A DNA stretch of 64,000 nt from Ichthyophis bannanicus (lineage: Eukaryota; Chordata; Amphibia; Gymnophiona; Ichthyophiidae), in the NCBI GenBank assembly GCA_033557465.1, contig CM066039.1, forward strand, positions 397,625,440-397,689,439, written 5' to 3'. Below, piece after piece: positions 10,227-19,321 of this stretch. Under the pieces are notes generated by a model that worked only from the letters and a program-made list of their open reading frames with translations, did no database searches and was not told the DNA's origin. Made by a program: the position numbers and the translations under genes. The first letter of the stretch is position 1; every line of letters starts with the position of its first letter.

Positions 10227-10285
10227 TATCTAGAGGGTCGCCATGAGTTGACACCAGCTTGACAGCAGTTAAAAAACAACATGCT
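10227..10285 (+). pseudogene. RTE/BovB-like LINE 3' terminus (right piece)
   Basis: TAGAGGGTCGCCATGAGTTG and the following 'cagcttgacagcagtt' form the end module of RTE/BovB-like elements, and they continue the fragment interrupted at 5292. The continuity across the 4.9-kb L2 insertion is the main evidence that the L2 copy landed in this LINE. Confidence 0.7.
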
Positions 10286-10384
10286 ATTTACATGTAGAGT
10301 TGCTTCTATAATAACCCGCTATATCAATCAGCTCACCATTATCCACTTGTTTGTTTATACCTTCAAACAAAATCTAAAAAATTA

Positions 10385-10517
10385 GTAAGGCAAGACTCTC
10401 TGGAGGAGAGGAGGGATAGGAGAGATATGATTCAGACCTTTAAATACTTAAAGAGAAATAATGAACAAACAAACCTCTTCCAAAGACGGGAAGCTGTAAA
10501 ACTAGAGGGCATAACAT
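10385..10517 (+). pseudogene. CR1-like LINE C-terminal fragment (left piece)
   Basis: Read in one frame the segment gives DSLEERRDRRDMIQTFKYLK, a block found near the C-terminus of CR1-like LINE proteins (compare KRRLRGDMIEVYK from the minus strand near 23930). It stops at 10517. The same protein continues at 15351 with KLQGGKLKGNVRKYFF, so the L2 copy 10518-15345 split it. AACAT is present at both junctions (10513-10517 and 15346-15350). Confidence 0.7.
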
Positions 10518-10521
10518 CCCT

Positions 10522-11005
10522 GCAATCCGCCCAATTTTGAAGAATAAAACCCTAAATGAGAATGACCCAACCTCATATCGCCCAATTGCCAGTATCCCAT
10601 TTATAACAAAAATTATAGAAAAAGTTGTACAATTACAACTACAGGACTATATAGATACATCTGCCCCTCTTGATGATCACCAATACGGATTTCGACCATT
10701 CCATGGCGTAGAGACCCTTCTGCTTGCTATCCTTGATACACTAAACAAAGGAATGGACAACATAAAACAAGCATTTATACTGGTATTTCTAGATATATCT
10801 GCTGCCTTTGACAGTGTAAATCACAACATACTTATATCAAGACTCAGACAAATTGGATTAAGGAAAATTACACTAGAATGGTTTAAATCATACATATCTG
10901 ACCCTACACAATTTGTAAAAGTTAACCAGAACTCCTCACCTACCTTTCCCCAAGAACAAGGAATACCTCAGGGCTCTGCTTTATCTGCCCTTCTATTCAA
11001 CCTTT
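10522..11005 (+). pseudogene. L2-type reverse transcriptase, N-terminal half of the domain
   Basis: The frame reads RPILKNKTLNENDPTSYRPI, then EKVVQLQLQDYI, QYGFRPFHGVETLL, the DISAAFD box and GIPQGSALSALLFNL. It then runs into the poly(T) of the inserted L1 at 11006. No stop lies within this piece, so damage comes from the 5' truncation and the insertion. The TTG at 10537 is not a real start; coding sequence begins a few codons upstream at the truncation point. Confidence 0.85.
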
Positions 11006-11289
11006 TTTTTTTTTTTTTGAAACTTTTATTTTCATTTTGCAACAAACAAAAGAAACAACACACCAAAAGAGACAAAACAAGTATACAATAAGGAAAAGTA
11101 AACCCATTACCCCCCACCCCGGTGCTTCTTCTCTACCCGTTTGTATCAGCATGTGAGCGCTTCCAATTAACAGTGATTATACATCAAACGATCAAAAAAG
11201 TATCCACAATACAGCATGATCATGAGACAGAGATATATACAAAGTTAGACAGTCAGATGAGAGCATTTAGCAAAATTTACATATTCATC

Positions 11290-12680
11290 GAACATCTTCC
11301 ATTAAAACCAATGAGAAGGAGTCTGAACGGAGGAAGCGCACAGACGAAGTATTTGTTCATATTTACTGTAGAAACAGGCATGATTCCACCATTCATTGAG
11401 GCTCAGATGGGAACTAATTTCCCAGTATTACTTAATGAGGGAAACAGCAATGCCAAGCATAAAGTTCAAAAGGAGATAAGCCATTTCTTGGGAGAGAGGG
11501 GATCCCCGCAACTGGGCGAAGTCCCACTATCTTCCAAGAAAGGGACTCCTGAGAGTGCAATATAGACTAAATACGACCCCAGACCCGACGCCAGTTATAC
11601 TGTAGTGCGGGATATTCATGCATAACATGAAATGAAGTAATAAACCAATGGCCACAGGACGGGTCCAGCAACCATTACCCTGAGTAGTGTTCCATTTGTC
11701 TAAACTGTGAGGAGTGTAAAAACACCGGTGGGCTAGAAAGAAGAGGGTCTGAGTGAGTGAGGCGGGTCGGAAACCCGTGTCCCTCTGCTCCAGATAAGGC
11801 TCCATTGCTCCGAGGTTAAAGTCACATGCAATTCTCTCTCCCATACTTTCTGCGCTATAGAGGTATCTCTAGTGATAGCATTACATAAGGTTTAGTAAAA
11901 TTGGATGCTATACCCGGTAAACAACCGAGAGATCGGAAGTTTCCAATCAACCGTATGCTGAGAGTGCCGATGGCGGGAGTACTCTAGTGCTCCGAATGCA
12001 ATGCTGAAGTTACACTAACCAGAGTCGGGAGTCGAAAGGTTGCATAGGAGTATTAAAGGCACCTAAAGTGTCGAAAAACATTGGTGGATAGTGGGAGTCT
12101 AATGGGAGAGTCATACCAGGGAGTAAGGTAAGAGGAATCGGTGAGCAAAGGCCCGCTACTATATCTAGCCACACAGGTCTGCTCGGTACTGGAGCTTCCA
12201 ACCAACAAGCACCTTGTTTGAGAAGAAAAGATTGAGGGAACACTTGAGTAAAATCGCCACCAAGTATTAATGGAGCATTGGCGGAGGCCGAGGCCAACTG
12301 CGCAAAACTTGCATAGTGAGCAGGGTTGTCCACATTCGGGGCATAGTGCAAATACACGTGAATTCACTATCTCCAACCTCAAGGTGTACACGGGCCCAGC
12401 TACCCTCCATGTCAGCGCTAATATCAGGTACAGTAGCGTGCAAAGACTTCTTAACCAGAATGACTATCCCGTACCATTTGGAAACGGTGGGAGAATAGGC
12501 AGCTACCATGTGAGGCCTAGCATTGAGTTTCAGTGTTTCAGCAGAGTGTAATGCGTTTCCTGAAGAAACACCTAATCAACGTGCTCGTGGCTAAGATAGC
12601 TAAGGATTTTCTTTCTGCTGAGTGGACCAGCAATGCCTTGTACGATGAATAATAAGATTTTACATGAGACCATTCAGAAA
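11290..12680 (-). pseudogene. L1/Tx1-type ORF2 remnant: endonuclease joined to C-terminal domain, RT missing
   Basis: From 12660 downward the minus strand gives damaged endonuclease blocks (SRKKILSYL, VFLQETH, YGIVILVKKSLHATV, LILGGDF near 12250). The frame then passes directly into SFLLKQGACWLEA, which in the complete ORF2 at 3-3164 lies well downstream of the RT (FLLKQGARWLDA near 2010). All RT motifs are absent. The junction near 12240 keeps one frame open for 115 codons (12357-12010). Further downstream the C-terminal part (TQTLFFLAHRCFYTP) is frameshifted. The deletion relative to the complete relative is about 2 kb. Confidence 0.85.
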
Positions 12681-13099
12681 AGTTAAAATTCTGAGCATGA
12701 TAGCACACATAATTTCACTGTGTCCCTCAAACTGACTGTATCTGGCTGTACACATGACATAGGAAAAATAAGCTAATATAATACAATGAAGCGCCCCACA
12801 TTAACAAAGAAAACCGCAGTACGGTAGAGGAGAAGCAAAACCCCAAAATTACTGGCGACCATGTGTCTGCGGGGAGAAACCCCAGAGAAGGCCGAAATTG
12901 AAAAAACATATAACCTGTAGGACTGTGCGTGCTCCGAATCCGACCGAGGCACACATCATGAAGGGATAGGAGACCAAAGACAAAAGTCATACAGAGAAAG
13001 AAAGAAAGTCCAGGCTATTTCTGTGCTGGGCTATGACCGCCGCATCGGGCCCTTCAAAATGGCGGTCAGAGCCGGCAGATAAGAGTCCAAGATTTGGGA

Positions 13100-13948
13100 T
13101 TAGCGCATCTGTTCTGCTTCTTTGGAGTCCAAAAATGTTGATAATAGATCAGGATCCTCGAACGTCCTGGTCTGGTTGTGGAGAGTCACTCGGAGCTTCG
13201 CTGGATACAACAGGCCAAAGCGAGCCTGTAGCTGTTGAAGTCGAGGGCGAAGAGCAAGGAGTTTCTTCCGACGGTCAACGGTAGGCTTTGCCAAATCAGG
13301 AAAGAAGGAGACCTTACGACCTTCATATTCCAAATGATGATTCGCTCGGGCAGCATGTAAAATTTGTTCCACTTGTTGATATCGTAGCAAGCTAAAGATA
13401 ATAGGCCGGGGGGTCGTGCGGTTGAGCGCCATGCGGGCAGGAACACGGTGTGCTCGATCGATTTCCAGTTCTCTGTGAAAAGTGATCTTCAGCAAGGAGG
13501 GAAGAGTTTTGAGCAAGAATTCTCTTATATCTCCTGCTTCCACCCCCTCCGGCATTCCGAGGAGCCTCACATTGTTGCGACGGGCGCGATTATTGCTATC
13601 TTCCAACTCCTTTTGAAGATTCTGTATCTGGCGCTCAGCCTCGTCCAGTTTGCCCAAGCGCACCTCGTGCGAGTCGAGGACCCCCGCCATATTGTCCTGC
13701 CGTAATGAAAGACCTTCAAGTCGGTCTTGGAGCACTCCAAAGTCTTCTCGCATGGCTCGAAGCGCTTCTCCATTAGACTGCACCAATTCCTTCACGCCGC
13801 GTATTTCCTCCAAAATCTCCAGGTGCATTGCGGGGTTTTCACGAAATGGAACCATCTTCTGCGGGGAGGATACCTCCGTTTTGGAGCGTTTTCCGTGAGA
13901 AGAAGAAGGAGACCCGAAGTCCAAGCGCGCTGGTTTGTGGGCCGCCAT
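13100..13948 (-). CDS. L1-type ORF1 RNA-binding protein, 282 codons
   Basis: The ORF starts at an ATG at 13948 and has no internal stop. The N-terminal 45 residues are basic and serine-rich. A coiled coil follows (about residues 45-115, many leucines with E/D/R/Q spacing, ending LQKELEDSNN). Then comes an RRM-like domain opening with RARRNNVRLLGMPEG and a C-terminal domain with IDRAHRVPARM and RPIIFSLLRYQQ. This order (coiled coil, RRM, CTD) is that of L1 ORF1 proteins, which trimerise and coat the LINE RNA. The length is slightly shorter than mammalian L1 ORF1. It is the only intact gene of this deletion derivative, so the enzyme would have had to come from another copy. Confidence 0.88.
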   Translation of the reverse strand: MAAHKPARLDFGSPSSSHGKRSKTEVSSPQKMVPFRENPAMHLEILEEIRGVKELVQSNGEALRAMREDFGVLQDRLEGLSLRQDNMAGVLDSHEVRLGKLDEAERQIQNLQKELEDSNNRARRNNVRLLGMPEGVEAGDIREFLLKTLPSLLKITFHRELEIDRAHRVPARMALNRTTPRPIIFSLLRYQQVEQILHAARANHHLEYEGRKVSFFPDLAKPTVDRRKKLLALRPRLQQLQARFGLLYPAKLRVTLHNQTRTFEDPDLLSTFLDSKEAEQMR

Positions 13949-14081
13949 CCCCCCCGAGGTGCCCCGGTCAGCTCGGAGCGAAATAGTAAATTTATATAGG
14001 TATTAAGTCAGGATTCTGAGTAGGCCTCTCGGGAGCTTCAACGCAAAGCGTCCTACCCGCTGGACATCAGGCTCCGCCCCC

Positions 14082-15034
14082 CCCTTCTATTCAACCTTTA
14101 TCTCCAACCAATTTGTACCATTTTTCAAAAATACAAAATGAAATACCATATATATGCGGACGACATTATGCTGTACTCAGCATTTGATATACATGATCCA
14201 AACTATGACAAAATAGCAAGCTGCCTTATGGAAACTGAAAAATGGCTAAGTAAAAATAATCTGAAAATCAACTTCAAGAAAACAGAGATACTAATCACAA
14301 CAAGAAACACAAATTACACACCACCAACTGACTTCAAAATTCTTAACTTTACCATACCTATAAAGGAAAATATTAAATACTTAGGAGTCACTCTAGACAA
14401 GGCTCTCAATTTCACTAACCATATTAAGAAAATAACTAAAACAATATACTACAAGCTACGCTCAATTCAACAATTGAGACCACTACTAGAAATCAATGAC
14501 TTTAGAACCATCACACAGGCACTGATAACTCCCCATTTTGATTTCTGCAATGGAATATTAACAGGTGTATCTAAAAAGAGCCTAAAAACACTACAGATGG
14601 CTCAAAATGTTACAGCAAGAATAATCTTCAAAGCCAAACTGAGCGATCACATCACCCCGATACTCTACTCTCTGCATTGGCTACCTATACAAAGTAGAAT
14701 TCAATATAAAATAATATTGACCACTTTCAAACTGATAAACCAGATTGCCCCATCATACCTGTCTACACTAATTCATAGACCTATAGAAAACAGAATAAGA
14801 CGTAAAAGGAACCTCCATACTATTTCAGTTCCCGACTCAATAAGAAAAACTAAACAAATAACAAGTAGCAGTGCCTTCTCATTTGTAGCATCTTCTCTAT
14901 GGAATAATCTCCCTGATCAACTAAGGGAAATAAAAGACATAAAACATTTCCGAAAAGATCTAAAAACTTACTTGTTCACACAATACTACTCAAACATAGA
15001 TAAAGACCTAGATAAGACTTCCCACCCTCCATAG
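14082..15034 (+). pseudogene. L2-type reverse transcriptase, C-terminal half
   Basis: This resumes the L2 copy after the inserted L1, beginning with the duplicated LLFNLYLQPI region. It contains the catalytic YADD near 14152, KYLGVTLDKALNF, PHFDFCNGIL, ITPILYSLHWLP, FSFVASSLWNNLP and FRKDLKTYLF, ending at the stop after 15031. The frame stays open to the end. Together with 10522-11005 it shows this copy was intact over its retained part when the L1 landed. Confidence 0.88.
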
Positions 15035-15350
15035 ATCTCCATGATATCCTCGCCCTAATACTGACAATGCTACTGCCAATAGAGAACTCATGATAAAACT
15101 TTAATGTATATATGTATATATGTAAATAGTTCCAAATATCGTCAATACAACCTATATATAGTTCTGTTTACTGTTCATCGTAAGTGATTAACTACCTGTA
15201 CATAGTTTTTGAATACTGTTCAATGTACCTGTTTATCACAGCAATGTTTTATGTATTTCATGTTGTTTGATGTAAACCGCCACTGATCTCAGGAAGTGGC
15301 GGTATATAAAAGATTTGCAAATAAATAAATAAATAAAAATAAATAAACAT

Positions 15351-15676
15351 GAAGCTGCAAGGGGGTAAATTGAAAGGCAACGTCAGGAAATACTTTTTTG
15401 CTGAAAGGGTGGTGGATGCTTGGAATACCCCCCCCCCCCCCCGATGGAAGTGGTGGAGGCAAATACAGTGACAGAATTCAAAATGGCATGAGAAAGACAC
15501 AGTGGATCCCTTTACAGCAACAGGATAAAATAAAAGTAAACTTTACTATCTAATTTCTCAAGAAATAGGGGTGTCCTACACGGAGCGGCGGGTTCACCAC
15601 TAAACAAAGACATGGGGAGGGGTGGCCTGCACAGAGCGGCAGGTGCACCTACTCTTGCCATCTTACTGGGCAGACT
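15351..15676 (+). pseudogene. CR1-like LINE C-terminus and 3' UTR (right piece)
   Basis: KLQGGKLKGNVRKYFFAERV and VVDAWN match the homologous blocks near 53640 (MRKYFFTERVVDPWNSLP) and on the minus strand near 23590 (RKYFFTQRVIKLWN). A C-run at 15429-15443 breaks the frame. The 3' UTR runs to CAGACTAGATAGAC, where the hAT-type element begins, and resumes at 18082. Confidence 0.7.
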
Positions 15677-16479
15677 AGATAGACCAGGGGTCTCAAACTC
15701 AAATTGCTTTGAGGGCCGAATGAGGACTTGTAAAGTAACCCGGGGGCCGCATAAGACACGGGCCTCATTTGCATAAGGGGGTCTCATTTGCATAAATATT
15801 TGCATAATGTTGCATAATGAGTGCATGGATAAAGAAAGACTAGAAAATTTCTATATTACTATAATCCAGTGCCAACCGCCAGGCACATTAGGAGCTACTA
15901 CTAACACTGCCCATTTGGAACCCATAGCAAACCCCCCGTATCATAACAGCACTACCAGGACTCACAAAGCACCAGACCCTACCTATCAAAAGGCAACACT
16001 GCAAATATTAAATCAATACATTTCAGAGAACAATACATGACCTACTGGGAAAAGAGAACAAGTAGCAATGTCAAATAGGAATTACACAGAATACCTCAGC
16101 ATTGTAGAAATAAAACTATAAATAATTTCTTGTACCAAAGCACAGACATTAATGATGCACATTTCCCAGAGCTGACATATTCCAGTTAATAAATTCAAAA
16201 TAAAGAGATATTTTTCTACCTTTTGTGCATTTTTTTCAGTTGCAATTGCTCCAGCCACTTCTGGTTTCTTCGTGTCTTCTGCTATCTCCATCGTCTGCTG
16301 TCCATTTGTCCTTTCTTCTCTCTTCTAGTTTTTTTCCATTCTCTCTCTCTACATCTGCTTTAACATACTAATCTTTCTCCTTTTGCTCTTTCCTCATTCC
16401 TATTTCATCCACTCAAATTTTACCCCTCCATCCTCAATCCCCACTTACTCTCCCAATACCTGGCCAATTGTAGATTTGT

Positions 16480-17575
16480 CTTCTCTTCCAGACAAAATAT
16501 TTTTCCCCTCTCCATTTCACTTTCCCAGCTCCATCCCATTCTAATCCTCCCCCAACATCAGCTCCCTTCTAGTTCCAGCCCCACCCAGCATCTGCTCCTT
16601 TCTAGTCCTTGCATCAGTCCATTTCCAGTCCTATCCTAGCCTCACCATCAGCCCATTTCCAATCCTAGCCCCCCATCAGCCCATTTCCAATCCTAGCTCC
16701 CTCCCCTCACAGCCCATTTCCATTCCAAGCCCCCCTCCCCATCAGCCATTTGCAGTTCAAGCCCCCCTTCCACTCAGCCCATTTCCAGTCCTAGCAACCC
16801 CCCCAGCCCATTACCAGTCCTAGACCCCCCATAGCCCATAACCAGTCCTAACCTCCCCATAGCGCACTTCCAGTCTTACCCCCCCATCACCCCATTTTCA
16901 GTCTTACCCCCCCCATAGCCCATTACCAGTCCTAGTCCCCCCCATAGCCCACTTGCAGTCGTATCCCCCATCACCCCATTTTCAGTCTTACCTCCCCTCA
17001 TAGGCCATTACCAGTCCTAACCCCCCAATCAGCCCACCTCCAGTCCTAACCCCCATCACCCCATTTTCAGTCCTAGCCCCCACCATAGCCCATTACCAGT
17101 CATAACCCCCCCCCTGCCAATAGCCCACTTCCAGTCCTAACCCCCATCTGCCCATTTCCAGTGCTAGACCCCACCTTTCCCCTTTACCAGTCTTTACCAC
17201 AACTGCCATTAGCCCACTTCCAGTCCTAACCCCCATCTGCCCATTTCCAGTCCTAGCCCCCACCATAGCCCATTACCAGTCATAACCCCCCCCCTGCCAA
17301 TAGCCCACTTCCAGTCCTAACCCCCATCTGCCCATTTCCAGTCCTAGCCCCCACCATAGCCCATTACTAGTTATAACCCCCCCAGCCCATTACCAGTCAT
17401 AACCCCCCTGCCAATAGCCCACTTCCAGTCCTAACCCCCATCTGCCCATTTCCAGTCCTAGCCCCCACCATAGCCCATTACCAGTTATAACCCCCCCCCC
17501 CAGCCCATTACCAGTCATAACCCCCCCCCCCTCACCCCTCTGCCAATAGCCCACTTCCAGTTCAGTCAGCCCCTC
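16480..17575. repeat. C-rich minisatellite inside the hAT-type element
   Basis: Irregular units of about 25-35 bases built on AGCCCATTACCAGTCCTAAC with runs of C between them. Some blocks repeat at a higher order: the stretch with CCTGCCAATAGCCCACTTCC recurs near 17107, 17287 and 17408. It is pyrimidine-rich on the plus strand with almost no coding potential. Confidence 0.8.
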
Positions 17576-17600
17576 CATAGCTCATTACCGGCCAACAAAA

Positions 17601-18013
17601 AAAACCCCCAAAACCCTGACTTCTGCTGCTGCCGTTGCCGCCGTGGCAGCAGCAGAATCAATTGTCAAATTTAAAACAAAAACTGACTTCTGCTGCTCAA
17701 GCAGCTGTCCTGCGGCCCCTTTCCCTCTGCCCGGAGATCCGACTCTGCTCTATCCGCGGCGTGCTTTTCAAGCCGCGACGAGAGTATTCCCCTCTCGCGC
17801 GGTTTTTCAAGCCGCGCGAGAGGGGAATACTCTCTTCGCGGCTTGAAAAGCATGCCGCTGAGAGCAGAGTCGGATCTCCGGGGAGAGGGAAATGGGCCGC
17901 AGGACAGCTGCTTGTGAAGCAGAAGTCAGTTTTTTTTTTAATTTGACAATTGATTCTGCTGCTGCCACGGCGGCAACGGCAGCAGCAGAAGCCAGGGTTT
18001 TGGGGGATTTTTG
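17601..18013. repeat. Long palindrome, arms of about 200 bp
   Basis: The left arm (17601-17802) is the near-exact reverse complement of the right arm (17812-18013). The centre is CCTCTCGCGCGG, a 9-base loop, then CCGCGCGAGAGG. Arms differ only at scattered positions (for example GAAGTCAGGG against GAAGCCAGGG). The arms contain CTG/CAG-rich outer parts and a GC-rich inner part. Confidence 0.88.
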
Positions 18014-18081
18014 GTTTTCCGCCATCGCGGGCCGCACAAAGTTGTCTCGCGGGCCGCGTGTTTGAGACCCCTGAGATAGAC

Positions 18082-18236
18082 CATACCATAAGTTGTTCAA
18101 TACTGTCAGTTACGTTCCATGTAAACCGTCTTGAATTGTAGAAAGACGGTATATAAAAACTGTTAAATAAATAAAATAAATAAATAAATAAATACTGGTC
18201 TTTATCTGCCATCATTTTCTATGTTACTATGTTACT
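18082..18236 (+). repeat. CR1-like LINE 3' end with a nested short L2-type tail
   Basis: After the hAT element the CR1-like 3' UTR reads CCATAC, then an insertion of about 100 bp (about 18092-18192), then TACTGGTCTTTATCTGCCATC and a TGTTACTATGTTACT end. The inserted piece ends with a hairpin (ACCGTCTT 18125-18132, AAGACGGT 18143-18150), TATATAA and (AAAT)n, so it is a very short L2-type 3' end or SINE tail. Confidence 0.65.
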
Positions 18237-18565
18237 TGCCTTTGCTATACCCATGCTGACTCATTCTCATTAAGCCATGTCTATCAACATGGTCAGTCAT
18301 TTTGTTTTTTAATATTGCTTCAATCATTTTCCCTGGTGCCAACATCAGGCTCAATGTTTTGTAGTTTTCTGGCTCAACCTGGGAGCCCTTTTTAAAAAAT
18401 TGGTGTTACACTGGATGCCCTCCAATTCTCTGATTACAATTCACTAGTAACAGGTTAGCAATTTCATGTTTGAGCTCTTTCAGGACGCTGGGGCAAATAC
18501 TATCCAATCCTGGTAAGTTGTTGCTCTTGTGTTTGTTAATCTGATCTTTTACATCTACTAGACTT
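18237..18565 (-). pseudogene. CR1-like LINE reverse transcriptase fragment
   Basis: On the minus strand the segment translates with few breaks into RT palm-domain blocks of CR1-type LINEs: FFKKGSQVEPENYKTLSL, then KMIEAILKNKMTDHVDRH and MSQHGYSKGK. It has at least one stop in the VTPIFKKGS region and no flanking CR1 sequence that I can extend. Confidence 0.7.
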
Positions 18566-18743
18566 ACAGTGATATGCTTTAGTTTCTGTTATATGAATGC
18601 TCTACTGTGCTGTTGTAAGATACATTACTGACCTTCTATTATATTTCTGCTATATGAATGCTCTTCCGTGCTGTTGTAAAATACATTACTGACCTTCTAT
18701 TAAATTTCTGCTATATGAATGCTCTTCCGTGCTGTTGTAAGAT
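18566..18743. repeat. 63-bp minisatellite, left part
   Basis: Roughly three units of the repeat TATATGAATGCTCTWCYGTGCTGTTGTAAGAT...CATTACTGAC. The array was split by insertion of an antisense L2 fragment and resumes at 20757. Confidence 0.8.
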
Positions 18744-19014
18744 TTATTTTATTTATTTATTTTATTTATTTAGTAAACACTTATATACCGCTACTTCCAG
18801 CGATCAGTAGCGGTTTGATTACAACTTTGGGATTTGTCAAAAATCAAGACAGAAAAGTTGGGGCATATATACATAGTTCAGAGGTAAAACACATCACACA
18901 GAATAGGGTCTAAAGATTGGCCTTAACATATTTACATATTTTACAAAAGAGATTGTAGTTTTCATATTTATTTTTACATATAACTATTCATTTCGTCTTT
19001 TATTCCACTGTGAT

Positions 19015-19321
19015 TCATATCTGGTTGTAGTGACATTGGAATAGATGCGTTTTTAATTTCTTCCTGAAAGCAACTATATCTTTAATTGCTCGCAGCTCAT
19101 GTGGTAGTTGGTTCCATAAGGTTGGGGCAGAGAATGAGAATGCTCTGCGGCTAGTACTGGCTTTTACATGTCTGATGATGTTTGGAACTTGTAGCGTGTC
19201 TGAGTTGATAGCTCTCCTGTCTCTGGTGGCAGGTTGCGTGCAGATAAGGGTGGAGAGGAATGATGGGGCTAGGTTATGTATGAGTTTGAATGTTGTTACC
19301 AATGCTTTATATTGTATCCTG
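19015..19321 (-). pseudogene. L2-type LINE C-terminal coding fragment
   Basis: The minus-strand frame gives RIQYKALVTTFKLIHNLAPS, RRAFSFSAPTLWNQLPHELR and FRKKLKTHLFQ, the usual L2 C-terminal block. The residues that should precede it (WLPIAA) are encoded at 20734-20753, on the other side of the nested insertion, and the reading frame is continuous when the insertion is ignored. Confidence 0.82.

Larger units (their letters stand above)
11006..14081 (-). mobile_element. Tx1/L1-type LINE deletion derivative, antisense, with 18-bp target duplication
   Basis: The element starts (on plus) with a poly(T) tract at 11006 and ends at 14081. It is flanked by the 18-bp duplication CCCTTCTATTCAACCTTT at 10988-11005 and 14082-14099. 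On the minus strand the order is a short GC-rich 5' UTR, an intact ORF1 (13948-13100), endonuclease remains, an internal deletion that removes the reverse transcriptase, the ORF2 C-terminal part, 3' UTR, AATAAA and poly(A). The 3.1-kb length against 5-6 kb for the family reflects the deletion. Full 5' end and clean duplication show normal retrotransposition of an already shortened template, or deletion after insertion. Confidence 0.92.
10518..15345 (+). mobile_element. 5'-truncated L2-type LINE, second copy, split by an antisense L1
   Basis: The element begins inside the RT domain and ends with a hairpin (ACCGCCACT 15276-15284 pairing with AGTGGCGGT 15295-15303) and an (AAAT)n tail. About 1.75 kb is LINE sequence; the rest is the inserted L1 at 11006-14081. 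It is related to but distinct from the intact L2 at 5293: the protein is clearly similar, but the codons are AT-richer. It lies within a CR1-like LINE with a 5-bp AACAT repeat at both ends. Confidence 0.85.
15685..18073. mobile_element. Non-autonomous hAT-type DNA transposon
   Basis: Terminal inverted repeats CAGGGGTCTCAAAC (15685-15698) and GTTTGAGACCCCTG (18060-18073) are flanked by a perfect 8-bp duplication AGATAGAC (15677-15684 and 18074-18081). An 8-bp duplication with CAGGG-type ends is the hAT signature. No transposase frame is present in the 2389 bp. The interior instead holds a C/T-rich minisatellite and a long palindrome, so movement would have needed a transposase from elsewhere. 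Confidence 0.9.

Noticed and set aside
17390..18215. Several frames of 60-170 codons on both strands
   Set aside because: They lie in the C-rich minisatellite and the palindrome, where mirrored frames arise on both strands.
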